NCBI GenBank assembly: GCA_964404165.1
Contig: CAYOIZ010000024.1
Span: forward strand, 23,036-87,035
Origin: DASYLJ01 sp964404165
GTDB taxonomy: Bacteria > Desulfobacterota > Binatia > DP-6
Reading direction: 5' to 3'
Length of the DNA stretch: 64,000 nt
Part shown: in pieces, positions 1 to 8,169 of the stretch
Position numbering within the stretch: position 1 is the first letter of the stretch
How the letters are laid out: each line of letters opens with the position of its first letter
The notes under the pieces: generated by a model
The model's input: only the letters and a program-made list of their open reading frames with translations
Database searches by the model: none
Told to the model about the DNA's origin: nothing
Translations under genes and position numbers: made by a program

Positions 1-154
1 TCGGTCCGCACGCATGCGCCACCTCGGCGAGCGGCTCGGCACGCCGCGCGCACACCACCAGCGAGGCGCCGCGTGCCGCGAAGTCGAGCGCGAGCTGGCG
101 CCCGATGCCCGACGACACGCCGGTGATGATCGCCGTGCGACCGTGATAGTCCAT
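1..154 (-). CDS. Short-chain dehydrogenase/reductase, partial (C-terminus outside window)
   Basis: The minus strand reads from an ATG at 154 out through the left edge of the window, so only about 51 N-terminal residues are visible. They begin MDYHGRTAIITG and continue into the glycine-rich nucleotide-binding loop TGVSSGIGRQLA, then a beta strand ending VVCARR. This is the classical SDR Rossmann start (TGxxxGIG), and the Arg after the second strand suggests NADP preference. Substrate and catalytic YxxxK lie outside the window, so the reaction cannot be named. It is transcribed leftwards, the same way as the metal ATPase 40 bp to its right. Confidence 0.8.
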   Translation of the reverse strand, partial: MDYHGRTAIITGVSSGIGRQLALDFAARGASLVVCARRAEPLAEVAHACGP

Positions 155-193
155 GCGCCGCCGTCTCGCAGAGGGACGGCGGCAGCGTCAAGC

Positions 194-2590
194 TCAGAGC
201 GCCAGCCGTCGTAGACGGAGCGCGTTGCCGATGACCGACACGGAGCTGAGGCTCATGGCCGCCGCCGCGATCATCGGGCTCAGGAGCAGCCCCGTCACCG
301 GATAGAGCACACCGGCGGCGATGGGCACGCCGATGGCGTTGTAGACGAACGCCAGGAACAGGTTCTCGCGGATGTTGCGCATGACGCCGCGCGAGAGCCG
401 TTGCGCGCGTGCGATGCCGCGCAGGTCGCCCTGCACCAGCGTGACGCCGGCGCTCTCCATGGCGACGTCGGTGCCGGTGCCCATGGCGATGCCGACGTGG
501 GCCCGCGCCAGCGCGGGCGCATCATTGACGCCGTCGCCGGCCATGGCGACGGTTCGCCCTTCGGCCACGAGCCGCTCGACGGTGGCGCTCTTGTGCTCGG
601 GCAGCACCTCCGCCTGCACCTCATCGATGCCGAGCTGGCGGGCGACGGCTTCGGCCGTCGTGCGGCTGTCGCCGGTGAGCATGACGATGCGGAGCCCGTC
701 GGCACGGAGCAGGCGCAGCGCCTCCGGGGTGGATGCCTTGATCGGATCGGCGACGCCGAGCAGGCCCGCCGCGACGCCGTCGACGGCGACGAACATCACG
801 GTCTGTCCCTCCCGTCGCAGCGCCTCGGCCCGGTCGGCGAGCGCGCCGGGGGCGATGCCGAGCTCGTCGAGCAGCGCACGATTGCCGAGCGCCACGCGCG
901 CGCCGTTCACGCGGCCGGTGACGCCCTTGCCCGTGATCGAGCGGAAGTCGTCGACGGGCGCGAGCGTCGCACCGCGATCGGATGCGCCCTGCACGATGGC
1001 CCCGGCGAGCGGATGCTCGCTGCCGCGCTCGAGGCTCGCGGCCAGCGCCAGCAGATCGGCGCGTCCTTCGACGGTGACGAGGCGCGGCTTGCCCTCGGTG
1101 AGGGTGCCGGTCTTGTCGACCACCAGGGTGTCGACCTTCTCGAGCAGCTCGAGCGCTTCCGCGTTGCGGATGAGCACGCCTGCCTGTGCGCCGCGCCCGG
1201 TGCCCACCATGATCGACATGGGCGTGGCCAGGCCGAGCGCGCACGGGCACGCGATGATCAGCACCGACACCGCGGCGACGAGCGCGTGCGCCAGGCGCGG
1301 CTCGGGACCGACCAGCATCCAGACCACGAACGCCACGACGGCCACCGCGATCACGGCCGGCACGAACCACCCCGACACGACGTCGGCGAGGCGTTGGATG
1401 GGCGCGCGGCTCCGCTGCGCGTCGCTCACCATCTGGACGATGCGGGCCAGCAGCGTGTCGCGGCCGACCTTGTCGGCGCGGATGACGAGGGAGCCGGTGC
1501 CGTTGACGGTGCCGCCGACGACGCGCGCGCCGGGCTGCTTCTCGACCGGGATCGGCTCGCCGCTCACCATCGACTCGTCGACGGCGCTGCTCCCCTCCTC
1601 TACCACGCCGTCGACGGGCACCTTCTCGCCCGGCCGCACGCGCAGGCGGTCGCCGACCTGGATCGACTCGATCGGCACGTCGGCCTCGGTGCCGTCGGGG
1701 CCGAGACGTCGCGCGGTCTTCGGTGCGAGCCCGAGGAGCGCACGGAGCGCACTCCCGGTCTGGCTGCGCGCGCGCAGCTCGAGCACCTGGCCGACCAGGA
1801 CCAGCGTCGTGATCACCGCCGCCGCTTCGAAGTAGATCGGCACGCCGTGCGGTCCCGTCGCCGGAATGAGGTGCGGGAACACCGTGGCGACGACGCTGTA
1901 GCCGTAGGCCACGCCGGTGCCGATGGCGATCAGCGTGAACATGTTGAGGTGGCCGGTGCGGATCGACGCCCAGCCGCGAACGAAGAACGGCGTCGCACCC
2001 CAGAGCACGACGGGCGTCGCGAGCACGAGCTGTATCCACGCCAGCACGTGCGGCGCGACGGCGTGCTGCACCGGCTGTCCCGGGATCACGTCGGACATCG
2101 CGAGCAGGAAGAGCGGCACGGTGGCGACGGCGCAGAGGCGGAGCCGTCGCGTCATGTCGTCGAGCTCGGGATTGGACTCGTCGGCGTCGAGTGAGACGGT
2201 GCGTGGCTCGAGCGCCATGCCGCAGATGGGACAGCTGCCCGGTCCGCGTTGCACGATCTCCGGGTGCATCGGGCAGGTGTATTCCTGCGTCGGGTCGGCG
2301 GCGGGCTTCGTCGTGGGATGCAGGAACTCGTCGGGATTCGCCGCGAAGCGCTCCTTGCAGCGCGCGCCGCAGAAGTGGTGGTCGCCGTGGTGGTGCGCGG
2401 TCTTCGTCGCGTCGACGCTCATGCCGCAGACGGGATCGCGCACGAGGTTCGGAACGAACGCGCCGGGATCGGCGGCGAATCGCTGCAGGCAGCCCTCGCT
2501 GCAGAAGTGATACTCGGTGCCGGACGCCTTCCGATGGTGCGCGGTCGCCGTCGGGTCGACGGTCATGCCGCAGACGGGGTCCTTCGTCAT
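194..2590 (-). CDS. Heavy-metal (copper-type) P1B ATPase with two YHS domains
   Basis: This 798-aa inner-membrane pump probably exports copper or a similar soft metal using ATP. The N-terminus has two YHS metal-binding modules (DPVCGMTVDP near residue 4, DPVCGMSVD near 52), then a heavy-metal-binding segment with CPMHP and CPICGMAL (about 105-130). The transmembrane region follows, with the actuator SGEPIPVEK, the transport motif CPCALGLATP (near 445), the phosphorylation motif DKTGTLT (near 492) and the hinge GDGVNDAPALA (near 683). All catalytic motifs are intact and the length is normal for the YHS-containing subgroup. CPC is typical of Cu(I)/Ag(I) transport. I saw no strong ribosome binding site before the ATG at 2590, and no metalloregulator gene nearby. 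Confidence 0.95.
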   Translation of the reverse strand: MTKDPVCGMTVDPTATAHHRKASGTEYHFCSEGCLQRFAADPGAFVPNLVRDPVCGMSVDATKTAHHHGDHHFCGARCKERFAANPDEFLHPTTKPAADPTQEYTCPMHPEIVQRGPGSCPICGMALEPRTVSLDADESNPELDDMTRRLRLCAVATVPLFLLAMSDVIPGQPVQHAVAPHVLAWIQLVLATPVVLWGATPFFVRGWASIRTGHLNMFTLIAIGTGVAYGYSVVATVFPHLIPATGPHGVPIYFEAAAVITTLVLVGQVLELRARSQTGSALRALLGLAPKTARRLGPDGTEADVPIESIQVGDRLRVRPGEKVPVDGVVEEGSSAVDESMVSGEPIPVEKQPGARVVGGTVNGTGSLVIRADKVGRDTLLARIVQMVSDAQRSRAPIQRLADVVSGWFVPAVIAVAVVAFVVWMLVGPEPRLAHALVAAVSVLIIACPCALGLATPMSIMVGTGRGAQAGVLIRNAEALELLEKVDTLVVDKTGTLTEGKPRLVTVEGRADLLALAASLERGSEHPLAGAIVQGASDRGATLAPVDDFRSITGKGVTGRVNGARVALGNRALLDELGIAPGALADRAEALRREGQTVMFVAVDGVAAGLLGVADPIKASTPEALRLLRADGLRIVMLTGDSRTTAEAVARQLGIDEVQAEVLPEHKSATVERLVAEGRTVAMAGDGVNDAPALARAHVGIAMGTGTDVAMESAGVTLVQGDLRGIARAQRLSRGVMRNIRENLFLAFVYNAIGVPIAAGVLYPVTGLLLSPMIAAAAMSLSSVSVIGNALRLRRLAL

Positions 2591-2661
2591 CCAGGTTAGC
2601 GGTTACGGCCGGACCGGCGCGGAGTCAAAGGGACGGCACGCCGCGTGCACTCTCCAGACGC

Positions 2662-2931
2662 ATGCGAACGCTCGTGGTGGTGCTGGTGGTTGGGTTTCTC
2701 GGGGTTCCGGCCGTGTTCGCCGCTCGGCGAGTGCCGAAGGATGAACCACCGCGTGCAACGGATCTGTTGCGCGCGAAACGCTTCGCCGACGAGGTGGAGG
2801 AGCGCCGCAAGCTCCCGCCGCCGATCCAGGGCACGGGATGGCGGCAGGGCGGCACGGGCTGGAACGCGCCGAGCGCGCCGCGGGGTGGGAGGAAGGTCCA
2901 GGGTCGTGTCGGGCCGGGGACGCGGCGATAG
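2662..2931 (+). CDS. Small secreted protein, function unknown
   Basis: An 89-aa ORF on the strand opposite the ATPase begins MRTLVVVLVVGFLGVPAVFA, a clear Sec signal peptide with likely cleavage after VFA. The mature part is basic and contains a KRFADEVEERR stretch followed by a Gly/Pro-rich tail with repeated TGW. No family was recognised. A strong 11-bp hairpin follows at 2947-2980. A longer in-frame ORF extends upstream into the ATPase antisense strand, but the signal peptide makes the ATG at 2662 the sensible start. Confidence 0.55.
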   Translation: MRTLVVVLVVGFLGVPAVFAARRVPKDEPPRATDLLRAKRFADEVEERRKLPPPIQGTGWRQGGTGWNAPSAPRGGRKVQGRVGPGTRR

Positions 2932-2946
2932 GCGTTCGCGTGGCGT

Positions 2947-2980
2947 GGGGCGGCCCGGCATCGGTCGGTCGGGCCGCCCC
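2947..2980 (+). terminator. GC-rich hairpin, probable terminator
   Basis: A perfect 11-bp stem (GGGGCGGCCCG pairing with CGGGCCGCCCC) with a 12-nt loop lies 16 bp after the stop at 2931. There is no T-run, so it is an imperfect match to an intrinsic terminator. The placement between a gene end and the tRNA favours that role. Confidence 0.5.
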
Positions 2981-3088
2981 GAGGCGTGTTCGGGGTTGAC
3001 CCTCTCGGGGGCGGTGGGTATACGCGGGGTTCCTCGCAACACCACCTGCCCGTCGTCGTCCATTGCGCCGTCCTGGCGCATTCCATGT

Positions 3089-3167
<79 letters not shown>

Positions 3168-3229
3168 GATCTGTGCAATTCCAACTCGTTAGCACTCGCT
3201 CAACTCAGCCACGCACGCCCTGACACTGG

Positions 3230-4294
3230 TTACTCTGCGCGTTCTCTGCGGGTTCTCATGGGCACCACCGCGCCGTGGTCGCTTCCGCGGGCCGCTGCGG
3301 TCCGCAGATCGTCAAGCGCAATGATGTGGTAGCGCTTGAGCATGGATGGCGTCCGGTGACCGGAGAACGCCATCACGGTATGGGGATCGACGCCGGCACC
3401 GATCAAGTGCCGCACTCCGGACCGTCGCAGGTCGTGGACGATGCGGCCGGCGAGCCCGATGGCGGTGCATGCCTTCGCCCATAGTTTCCTGAAGTCACCA
3501 ACGGGCTTCCCGTCCCGGTGAAAAATGAACTGACAGTCGAGACGACGGGTTGCGAGCCGCCGGCCCATGATCGCGGCGAGTTCCCCGGTATCGACGGGGA
3601 GAATGCGCGGCTGCTTGTTCTTGCTGTGCTCGGGACGGAGTCGGATCGCTCCCTCCCCCCGGTCATAGTCCCTCCACTGCAGGGTCCGCACCTCCCCTAT
3701 GCGCCACGCACTCCAGAACAGAAACCCGACGACGTCCGCGATGTCCGTGTCCAGGTTCGAGCAGAGGGCGGCGACTTCCTCCCGGCTGAAGAATCCCTGC
3801 CGGATGCGGGACGGATCACCGTCAGGCTTCGGGATGTAAGGCTTCAGCCGCAGCTTCCGAGCACGCACCGCGAGGGTGAACGCCTTCCCGAGTAGCGCCA
3901 ACTCGATTCTGACAGTGGCGTTCGCTGCACCCTCCTGCTGGCGGGAGAGGATGTAGCTGTCGAGCCGATCCGTGGTGATGGTGACAGCCTTCTCCTTCTC
4001 CCCGAAGTGCTCGACGACGTGTCGCCACGCATACGGCATCGTGGTCGCCGACTTCCGCGCGTTCACCGCGTAGTCGATCGTGAGCATCGCTCCCAAATCC
4101 CCGACGGTGATCCGCTGCTCGTTCGGGATCACGTCCCCCCGCATCACGTCGGCCATGCGCCGTCGAAGTACTCGCCGGGCCTTGGCTTCGTCCTCCTGCC
4201 CAGTGGACTGCCGCACCTGTTTCCCGTTCACGTAGTAGGCCATGAACCAGAATCGGCTTCCCGCGTCGCGGTAAATGCGCCCATCGCCTCTCAT
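3230..4294 (-). CDS. int: Tyrosine integrase of the island
   Basis: This 354-aa site-specific recombinase should catalyse insertion and excision at the tRNA-Ala gene. The N-terminal 50 residues (RDAGSRFWFMAYYVNGKQ...) form a small arm-binding-type domain. A SAM-like core-binding domain spans about 62-150. The catalytic domain contains R198 (WRIGE), H287-D-L-R290, H313 (SGHRTP) and the nucleophile Y322 (KRYH). All catalytic residues expected of the family are present. The ATG at 4294 has AAGGAGA six bases upstream. The gene reads towards the tRNA, as is usual for tRNA-targeting islands, and follows the control module on the same strand with a 97-bp gap. Confidence 0.95.
   Translation of the reverse strand: MRGDGRIYRDAGSRFWFMAYYVNGKQVRQSTGQEDEAKARRVLRRRMADVMRGDVIPNEQRITVGDLGAMLTIDYAVNARKSATTMPYAWRHVVEHFGEKEKAVTITTDRLDSYILSRQQEGAANATVRIELALLGKAFTLAVRARKLRLKPYIPKPDGDPSRIRQGFFSREEVAALCSNLDTDIADVVGFLFWSAWRIGEVRTLQWRDYDRGEGAIRLRPEHSKNKQPRILPVDTGELAAIMGRRLATRRLDCQFIFHRDGKPVGDFRKLWAKACTAIGLAGRIVHDLRRSGVRHLIGAGVDPHTVMAFSGHRTPSMLKRYHIIALDDLRTAAARGSDHGAVVPMRTRRERAE
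3233..3254. repeat. Tandem 11-bp repeats near left end (possible integrase arm sites)
   Basis: Two direct 11-bp units, CTCTGCGCGTT and CTCTGCGGGTT, lie within the last codons of the integrase gene, 65 bp inside attL. Nearly the same pair occurs at 28376-28397 near attR in the same orientation. Arm-type integrase sites usually sit in this position, but the role is inferred. Confidence 0.5.
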
Positions 4295-4391
4295 AGTGTG
4301 TCTCCTTGCCTTCCCATCGGTGTCTCCTTCCGTGGACCTGACTCGCAGGTTTTTCCTGGATCAGCGCCATAGGTACGGATCGACCGGGGCG

Positions 4392-4703
4392 TCAAGACCG
4401 CTGTTTGGCGAGGTAACGTCGAATGCCTTCTACGGAGAAGCGAAGCGTCCTGGGTGGCAATCGCCTCGTAAACGGGAAACTGCTCGCATTCCGATAGACC
4501 CAGGAGGGCGACATGCAGAGGAGCTTCGCCGCCTCTTGGACATCAACCAAGGCATCGACCGGCGACGCTGCGGGCGGGGGTACCGTCGCTGCCACCCGGG
4601 AGGCCACCGCCAGCGCCAACGCGCTGAGCTGCACGAGGAACGCACCGGCGTCCCCGGCCTCAATGTCGGTGACCTCTTCCAGCGACGGCAAGCGCGGCAT
4701 CAT
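4392..4703 (-). CDS. AlpA/MerR-like HTH protein, candidate excisionase
   Basis: This is a 103-aa protein. Residues 1-45 are helical (PSLEEVTDIEAGDAGAFL and following). The second half holds a winged-HTH of the excisionase type: VDVQEAAKLLCMSPSWVYR followed by RTLRFSVEGIRRYL. Such proteins usually bind DNA as excisionases or as activators of integrase genes. The start at 4703 is chosen because its ATG overlaps the preceding stop (ATGA) and GGAGG lies about ten bases upstream. A longer reading to 4808 is possible but would overlap two genes. It is the last gene before the integrase, the usual place for a recombination directionality factor. Confidence 0.8.
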   Translation of the reverse strand: MMPRLPSLEEVTDIEAGDAGAFLVQLSALALAVASRVAATVPPPAASPVDALVDVQEAAKLLCMSPSWVYRNASSFPFTRRLPPRTLRFSVEGIRRYLAKQRS

Positions 4704-4786
4704 GCGCGGTCGCCCTCCGGCGGTATCTCCCACTGCACGATCGCCAACCGATCGATCACGATCACGAACATGGTGGCGCGGGTCAT
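4700..4786 (-). CDS. 28-aa micro-ORF inside the replication operon
   Basis: A 28-codon ORF encodes MTRATMFVIVIDRLAIVQWE followed by a short acidic tail. Its start overlaps the stop of the 127-aa gene (ATGA at 4786-4783) and its stop overlaps the start of the HTH gene (ATGA at 4703-4700). Fitting exactly between two genes by 4-bp overlaps on both sides supports real translation or a translational relay. It is too short to classify. The hydrophobic run FVIVIDRLAIV could be a strand or a short amphipathic helix. Confidence 0.55.
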   Translation of the reverse strand: MTRATMFVIVIDRLAIVQWEIPPEGDRA

Positions 4787-5166
4787 GGCTCGGCCAATAC
4801 GCGCGCACCCGGGAATGCGGCTTTCGGGTCGATGACGGCGCCGATCGCCACCATGTCGAGCCCGCGCTTTAGGTGCATCTCCTCGGTCAGCACTACGTCG
4901 CGTGGATCTCCCCGCTCGACGAAGGACGCGGCCGTGATGTGGGACACGAGACAACGCTCACGGTCCAAGCGCCGTGAGAAGGGCAGCCAGGCACGAGGTA
5001 CCGTGGCGTGTCGCCGGCAAAGGTCCGATGAGACTACCTTGTTCGCGAGCGCTTCACGCGCGATCGGCTCCAGCCGGCGTGGCCCCTGAACAATGAGGTT
5101 ACCGCCACTTCTTTCGATGCGGAGCCCCGCCGCCTCGGCGCGTGCGACGAGCGTTATGCCGTCCAT
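4783..5166 (-). CDS. TubC-N-like domain protein of the replication module
   Basis: This 127-aa protein has an N-terminal 45 residues (GITLVARAEAAGLRIERSG, then LIVQGP and a helix ending NKVV) that match the TubC N-terminal docking fold pattern: a helix, a Gly, and two short strands ending in xGP. Small proteins of this kind often sit next to DUF3987 primase-helicases in mobile elements, possibly as docking partners. The C-terminal part (Cys-containing, with SHITAASFVERGDPRDVVL) is unclassified. It overlaps the Prim-Pol stop by 13 bp and the micro-ORF by 4 bp. GGGAGA precedes its ATG, so the reading is well supported. Confidence 0.75.
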   Translation of the reverse strand: MDGITLVARAEAAGLRIERSGGNLIVQGPRRLEPIAREALANKVVSSDLCRRHATVPRAWLPFSRRLDRERCLVSHITAASFVERGDPRDVVLTEEMHLKRGLDMVAIGAVIDPKAAFPGARVLAEP

Positions 5167-7595
5167 CGTTTCTCTCCCGATGGGGCTTCAGGCTTGTCAT
5201 TCTGCGTATTCTGCGAATTGTGCGCGAAGGGATTGACCTCGAAGCGTGGGCTCAACTTCCGCCCGGGACCGCTCCGGGACTGCTCAGGAGCGCTGCGCAG
5301 ATATCCGTGGCGAATCAACAGATCGAGTGGTGGCTCAAGCGCCTCCACCCGCTTGAAATGAGACCGCATCTCATCGAACAGCTCCTTCTTGCTGAACTGT
5401 GCGCTGCTTTTGCGGCGAATCCACTTCAGGACCCTCCGGGCCCCGTCGAGCTGCTCATCAGCTCCCATCATTTCGTGCGCAGCGAGCGCGTGTTCGATCA
5501 GATACCGGCCAATGGCCCAAGCGTCCCGCATCGTCTCGAGGTTGATCAGGCGCTCGATGTTGTTCGAGTAGGTGAGCAGGTGAAGAATGCCTGCAATCCG
5601 TGCGACGCGGCTTGGGTGCTTGTTGCTCCATTCCCGAAGGCCCGCCAGCCGCTCTCCGTCCCGCATGGCGAGTTCGATCGCATCGTGCTGAGCCTTCCAA
5701 TGGGCCAGCGCATGGTGGTCGAAGCGCAGGAAACACACCGCATCGGGATCATCCGGCTTTGTGTGGCCGAGGATGCCGTGGATGTGCGCTTCCCACGCCT
5801 TCCGGAATGCGCTGTTCGGCTTGCCGTCCTTGTAAAGCCGCTGCCCAACGAGCGAGTGAGGTACGGTGAACAGAAATCGCGCGACAAGCCCGCGGTGAAT
5901 GAACTCTGGGTGGTCGCGAAACCCTTGCAGAATGATCGGTTGCGGCGTCAATAGGATGGAGAGTTCGGGCTGGCGCACATCGACTGGCGCGCGGCCCACG
6001 CGCTGCGTCCTGATGTGGCCCCCATCGTAGGCCGCTAGCACCGTGTCCAACTGCGCCCCGCCGTCTTTCGAGTACCGGCCGGCCGCGATCTCGAAAACCG
6101 CACCAGCTTCTTCGCTCGCCATGCAGATCGCGCCCTGCTGCTCTTCGAGCAGCATCTCCAGTTTCTCTGGGGTGGTATTGCTGACGAGGAACGTCGGAAG
6201 GGGAGGCACCTGGGTCAGCTTCTCCGCAAGTTCAGTGGCCTCCGAGGCTGCCTGCTCCCGATCTGCTGCCACCCTGTCTTGTGCAGCCCGCTTGCGCAGG
6301 TACTTCAGCCGCTCTTCGTCTTGGAGACGTTGCTCGATCGCAGCCCCGATTGACGGGGATTCCTCGGCGCGTCGCTTCGCCTCCCAGGATTCGAGAGGTG
6401 CGAGCGGCTCGCGAAGCGCCGCCTTCTTTCGCTCCCCCGACCCGGCGACAGCGGCGATGTACAGGTTGAGCGACTCGCTATGCGTCTCGCCAATCTGCAC
6501 CCGGAAACGTCGGGCCGCCGCCGCGCCGGCAACCCCGAGGCCAAGCACGGCCACCAAGTCCACCGGCACCTGCGAGATCGCCGCCACGTCACGCGCCAGG
6601 TTGCCGAGGACCGGCGGAAGTGTGTCGATCGGGAACGGCGGTACCGCGATGCCTTCCAAGGGGGTCAGCGGCTCCCAAGCGGGTTCCTCGTCTTCTCCCG
6701 CAGAATACGCAGAATACGCAGAATTGCTGTGAGGCAACCATGCGCACAGCTTCTCAACGACCTCCTTGCCCAAAAACTTCTCCGCGGTCGGGCCGCCGGT
6801 GGCTGCCTTCCCCGCGCGCAACGTGGTGGCCGTCGCGCGCGCTGTAGTCCCACGTTCACGCCACTCTTCGTCCCCGGCAACGCGCGCACCCTGCGCGACC
6901 AGCGTTGCCACCCGCTCCTTGTCCGCACCCCTGCGTAGGAGAAGGCCCGCCAATGCGTTCGCCGTGTCGTGTCGAGTTCCGGACGCCTTGGGCCAGGATC
7001 GGGCAACAAGGGTCGCTGCGGCGAGCCATGATACGTGATGCAGGAGGTCGGCAGCCCCGACCGAGGCGGGCTCGCCATCTTCCGCGTACTCGACCGTCTC
7101 GGCAGTGTCGGGGTGCAGGCTGCCGGGGAACATGGTCTGCGCGCCCGCCGAACGGATTTCGACGAGCATCTGTTTCTTCTCGCCGCCGTTGGCCGACCGC
7201 GATGTGTCGGCAACCCTCTTGATGTCGTGGAACTTCGTCGTCTTGATCGGCATGTCAACGACGAATTCCCAATGCGATTCTCGCGCGGAGCGTCGGCCGA
7301 ATCGGCTCGATGTCGGCGGCAGGAAGATCGGCGCAAGGGCGATGGCCTCAGGCGTATCGAGATCTACGTCGACGAGCCCGCCGCTAGCCTCACCGAGCGC
7401 GATGCCGATGCCGGTTACACCCGGTCCGAACTCGGCTTTAAGGTCGGCCGGCGCAAGACGGAGGTCCGGCCAGGTGGCCCGGTTGCAGCGCTTCGCGCTG
7501 TCCCAGGGCACCTTGCCCTTCAAAGGGATCACCGTGAATCCCCGCCGGAGATACATGTGCGCGCAGGCGATGAGGTCGCGCGGCGGCGGCGTCAT
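5154..7595 (-). CDS. Prim-Pol / DUF3987 replication protein
   Basis: This 813-aa protein probably primes and unwinds DNA for autonomous replication of the island. Residues about 5-190 form a bifunctional primase-polymerase domain, with PLKGKVP and the metal-binding acid motif VDVDLDTPEA (76-84). A helical linker ends with SAYSAYSAGEDEE. The rest is a DUF3987-type ATPase: Walker-A-like AGSGERKKAA, then MASEEAGAVFEIAAGRYSKD and DTVLAAYDGG, which are family hallmarks. The start at 7595 is preferred over an in-frame codon at 7718 because it overlaps the upstream stop by ATGA. Two sets of 9-bp repeats lie within the gene and encode the SAYSAYS and NSQNTQN segments. Confidence 0.88.
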   Translation of the reverse strand: MTPPPRDLIACAHMYLRRGFTVIPLKGKVPWDSAKRCNRATWPDLRLAPADLKAEFGPGVTGIGIALGEASGGLVDVDLDTPEAIALAPIFLPPTSSRFGRRSARESHWEFVVDMPIKTTKFHDIKRVADTSRSANGGEKKQMLVEIRSAGAQTMFPGSLHPDTAETVEYAEDGEPASVGAADLLHHVSWLAAATLVARSWPKASGTRHDTANALAGLLLRRGADKERVATLVAQGARVAGDEEWRERGTTARATATTLRAGKAATGGPTAEKFLGKEVVEKLCAWLPHSNSAYSAYSAGEDEEPAWEPLTPLEGIAVPPFPIDTLPPVLGNLARDVAAISQVPVDLVAVLGLGVAGAAAARRFRVQIGETHSESLNLYIAAVAGSGERKKAALREPLAPLESWEAKRRAEESPSIGAAIEQRLQDEERLKYLRKRAAQDRVAADREQAASEATELAEKLTQVPPLPTFLVSNTTPEKLEMLLEEQQGAICMASEEAGAVFEIAAGRYSKDGGAQLDTVLAAYDGGHIRTQRVGRAPVDVRQPELSILLTPQPIILQGFRDHPEFIHRGLVARFLFTVPHSLVGQRLYKDGKPNSAFRKAWEAHIHGILGHTKPDDPDAVCFLRFDHHALAHWKAQHDAIELAMRDGERLAGLREWSNKHPSRVARIAGILHLLTYSNNIERLINLETMRDAWAIGRYLIEHALAAHEMMGADEQLDGARRVLKWIRRKSSAQFSKKELFDEMRSHFKRVEALEPPLDLLIRHGYLRSAPEQSRSGPGRKLSPRFEVNPFAHNSQNTQNDKPEAPSGEKRWTA
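5199..5225 (+). repeat. Three 9-bp iteron-like repeats at the 3' end of the primase gene
   Basis: Plus-strand units are ATTCTGCGT, ATTCTGCGA and ATTGTGCGC. The gene reads them antisense as the residues NSQNTQN. The same unit recurs on the opposite strand at 6698-6724. Confidence 0.6.
6698..6724 (-). repeat. Three 9-bp iteron-like repeats in the middle of the primase gene
   Basis: Minus-strand units are ATTCTGCGT, ATTCTGCGT and ATTCTGCGG, read by the gene as SAYSAYSAG. The orientation is inverted relative to the set at 5199-5225, about 1.5 kb away. Confidence 0.6.
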
Positions 7596-7942
7596 TTTCG
7601 GACGCCCAGGTCTCTCCCGCCCTTGCCGCCCTGACGCGGTTTCGGAGCACCCCCTCGCACCAGGCGTAGGAGAGCCCGTGCGACTTCGGGAATCAGATCG
7701 GCGCGGACGTATTTCCACGCCTCACCCTCTCGTCCCTTCGCCCGGGCAACCCCTTGAGCGTTATTGCCACCATGGTTGACGCTCTGAAAGCGTGCGTCTC
7801 GCTGAGCCAGGCGGTAGGCTCCGGGCGCGCCTACACCGTCGAGATGGCGGCGCGAGTGCTGGCTCTCGAGCATGGAGCCGGAGCACTCGACGGTATCGCG
7901 ACCAGGCTGCACCAGGTGGATCTCCTCCAGGTAAGAGATCAT
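7592..7942 (-). CDS. Unknown 116-aa protein of the replication operon
   Basis: This 116-aa protein starts MISYLEEIHLVQPGR. Its middle is polar, and the C-terminal part is basic (EVARALLRLVRGGAPKPRQ, GGKGGRD). No family was recognised; the charge suggests nucleic-acid contact, which is inference only. The evidence for the gene is architectural: its ATG overlaps the stop of the upstream HTH gene (7942-7939) and its stop overlaps the Prim-Pol ATG (7595-7592), both as ATGA. That makes it a member of the same coupled transcript. Confidence 0.65.
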   Translation of the reverse strand: MISYLEEIHLVQPGRDTVECSGSMLESQHSRRHLDGVGAPGAYRLAQRDARFQSVNHGGNNAQGVARAKGREGEAWKYVRADLIPEVARALLRLVRGGAPKPRQGGKGGRDLGVRK

Positions 7943-8169
7943 CGCTCTTTGCCGCGGCTGGAAGACGACGACGTATCACCGCGTTCCTCCTCGTCGGCCG
8001 CCTGCCACCCGAGTAGCTTTCGCGCGCGGCTGATCTCCGAGGACGAGAATCGACGCCAGCCGCGGAAGTCACGCACGCACCGAAACACCCCGAGGTCGGC
8101 GAGGCGGCGGGCGGTCTGGGGATTCACCCCCACGGCCTCGGCAAACGCCTTGATTCCGATAGGCTTCAC
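7939..8169 (-). CDS. MerR-like HTH regulator, first gene of replication operon
   Basis: This 76-aa DNA-binding protein has a winged-helix of the MerR/excisionase type: IKAFAEAVGVNPQTARRLAD, then GVFRCVRDFRGWRRFSSSEI (the wing with R-x-W-R-R-F), and a short helix RARKLLGW. The start is a GTG at 8169. An imperfect 25-bp palindrome abuts it directly (8170-8194), which would suit autoregulation. It is the promoter-proximal gene of the chain ending at the integrase and probably controls replication or excision genes. The C-terminal tail is Ser/Glu-rich. Confidence 0.8.
   Translation of the reverse strand: MKPIGIKAFAEAVGVNPQTARRLADLGVFRCVRDFRGWRRFSSSEISRARKLLGWQAADEEERGDTSSSSSRGKER

Noticed and set aside
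372..2194. Long open frames on the plus strand across the metal ATPase gene
   Set aside because: These are antisense or shifted frames of the ATPase. They are rich in Arg/Ala/Ser with no motifs, and the minus-strand ATPase explains the DNA fully.
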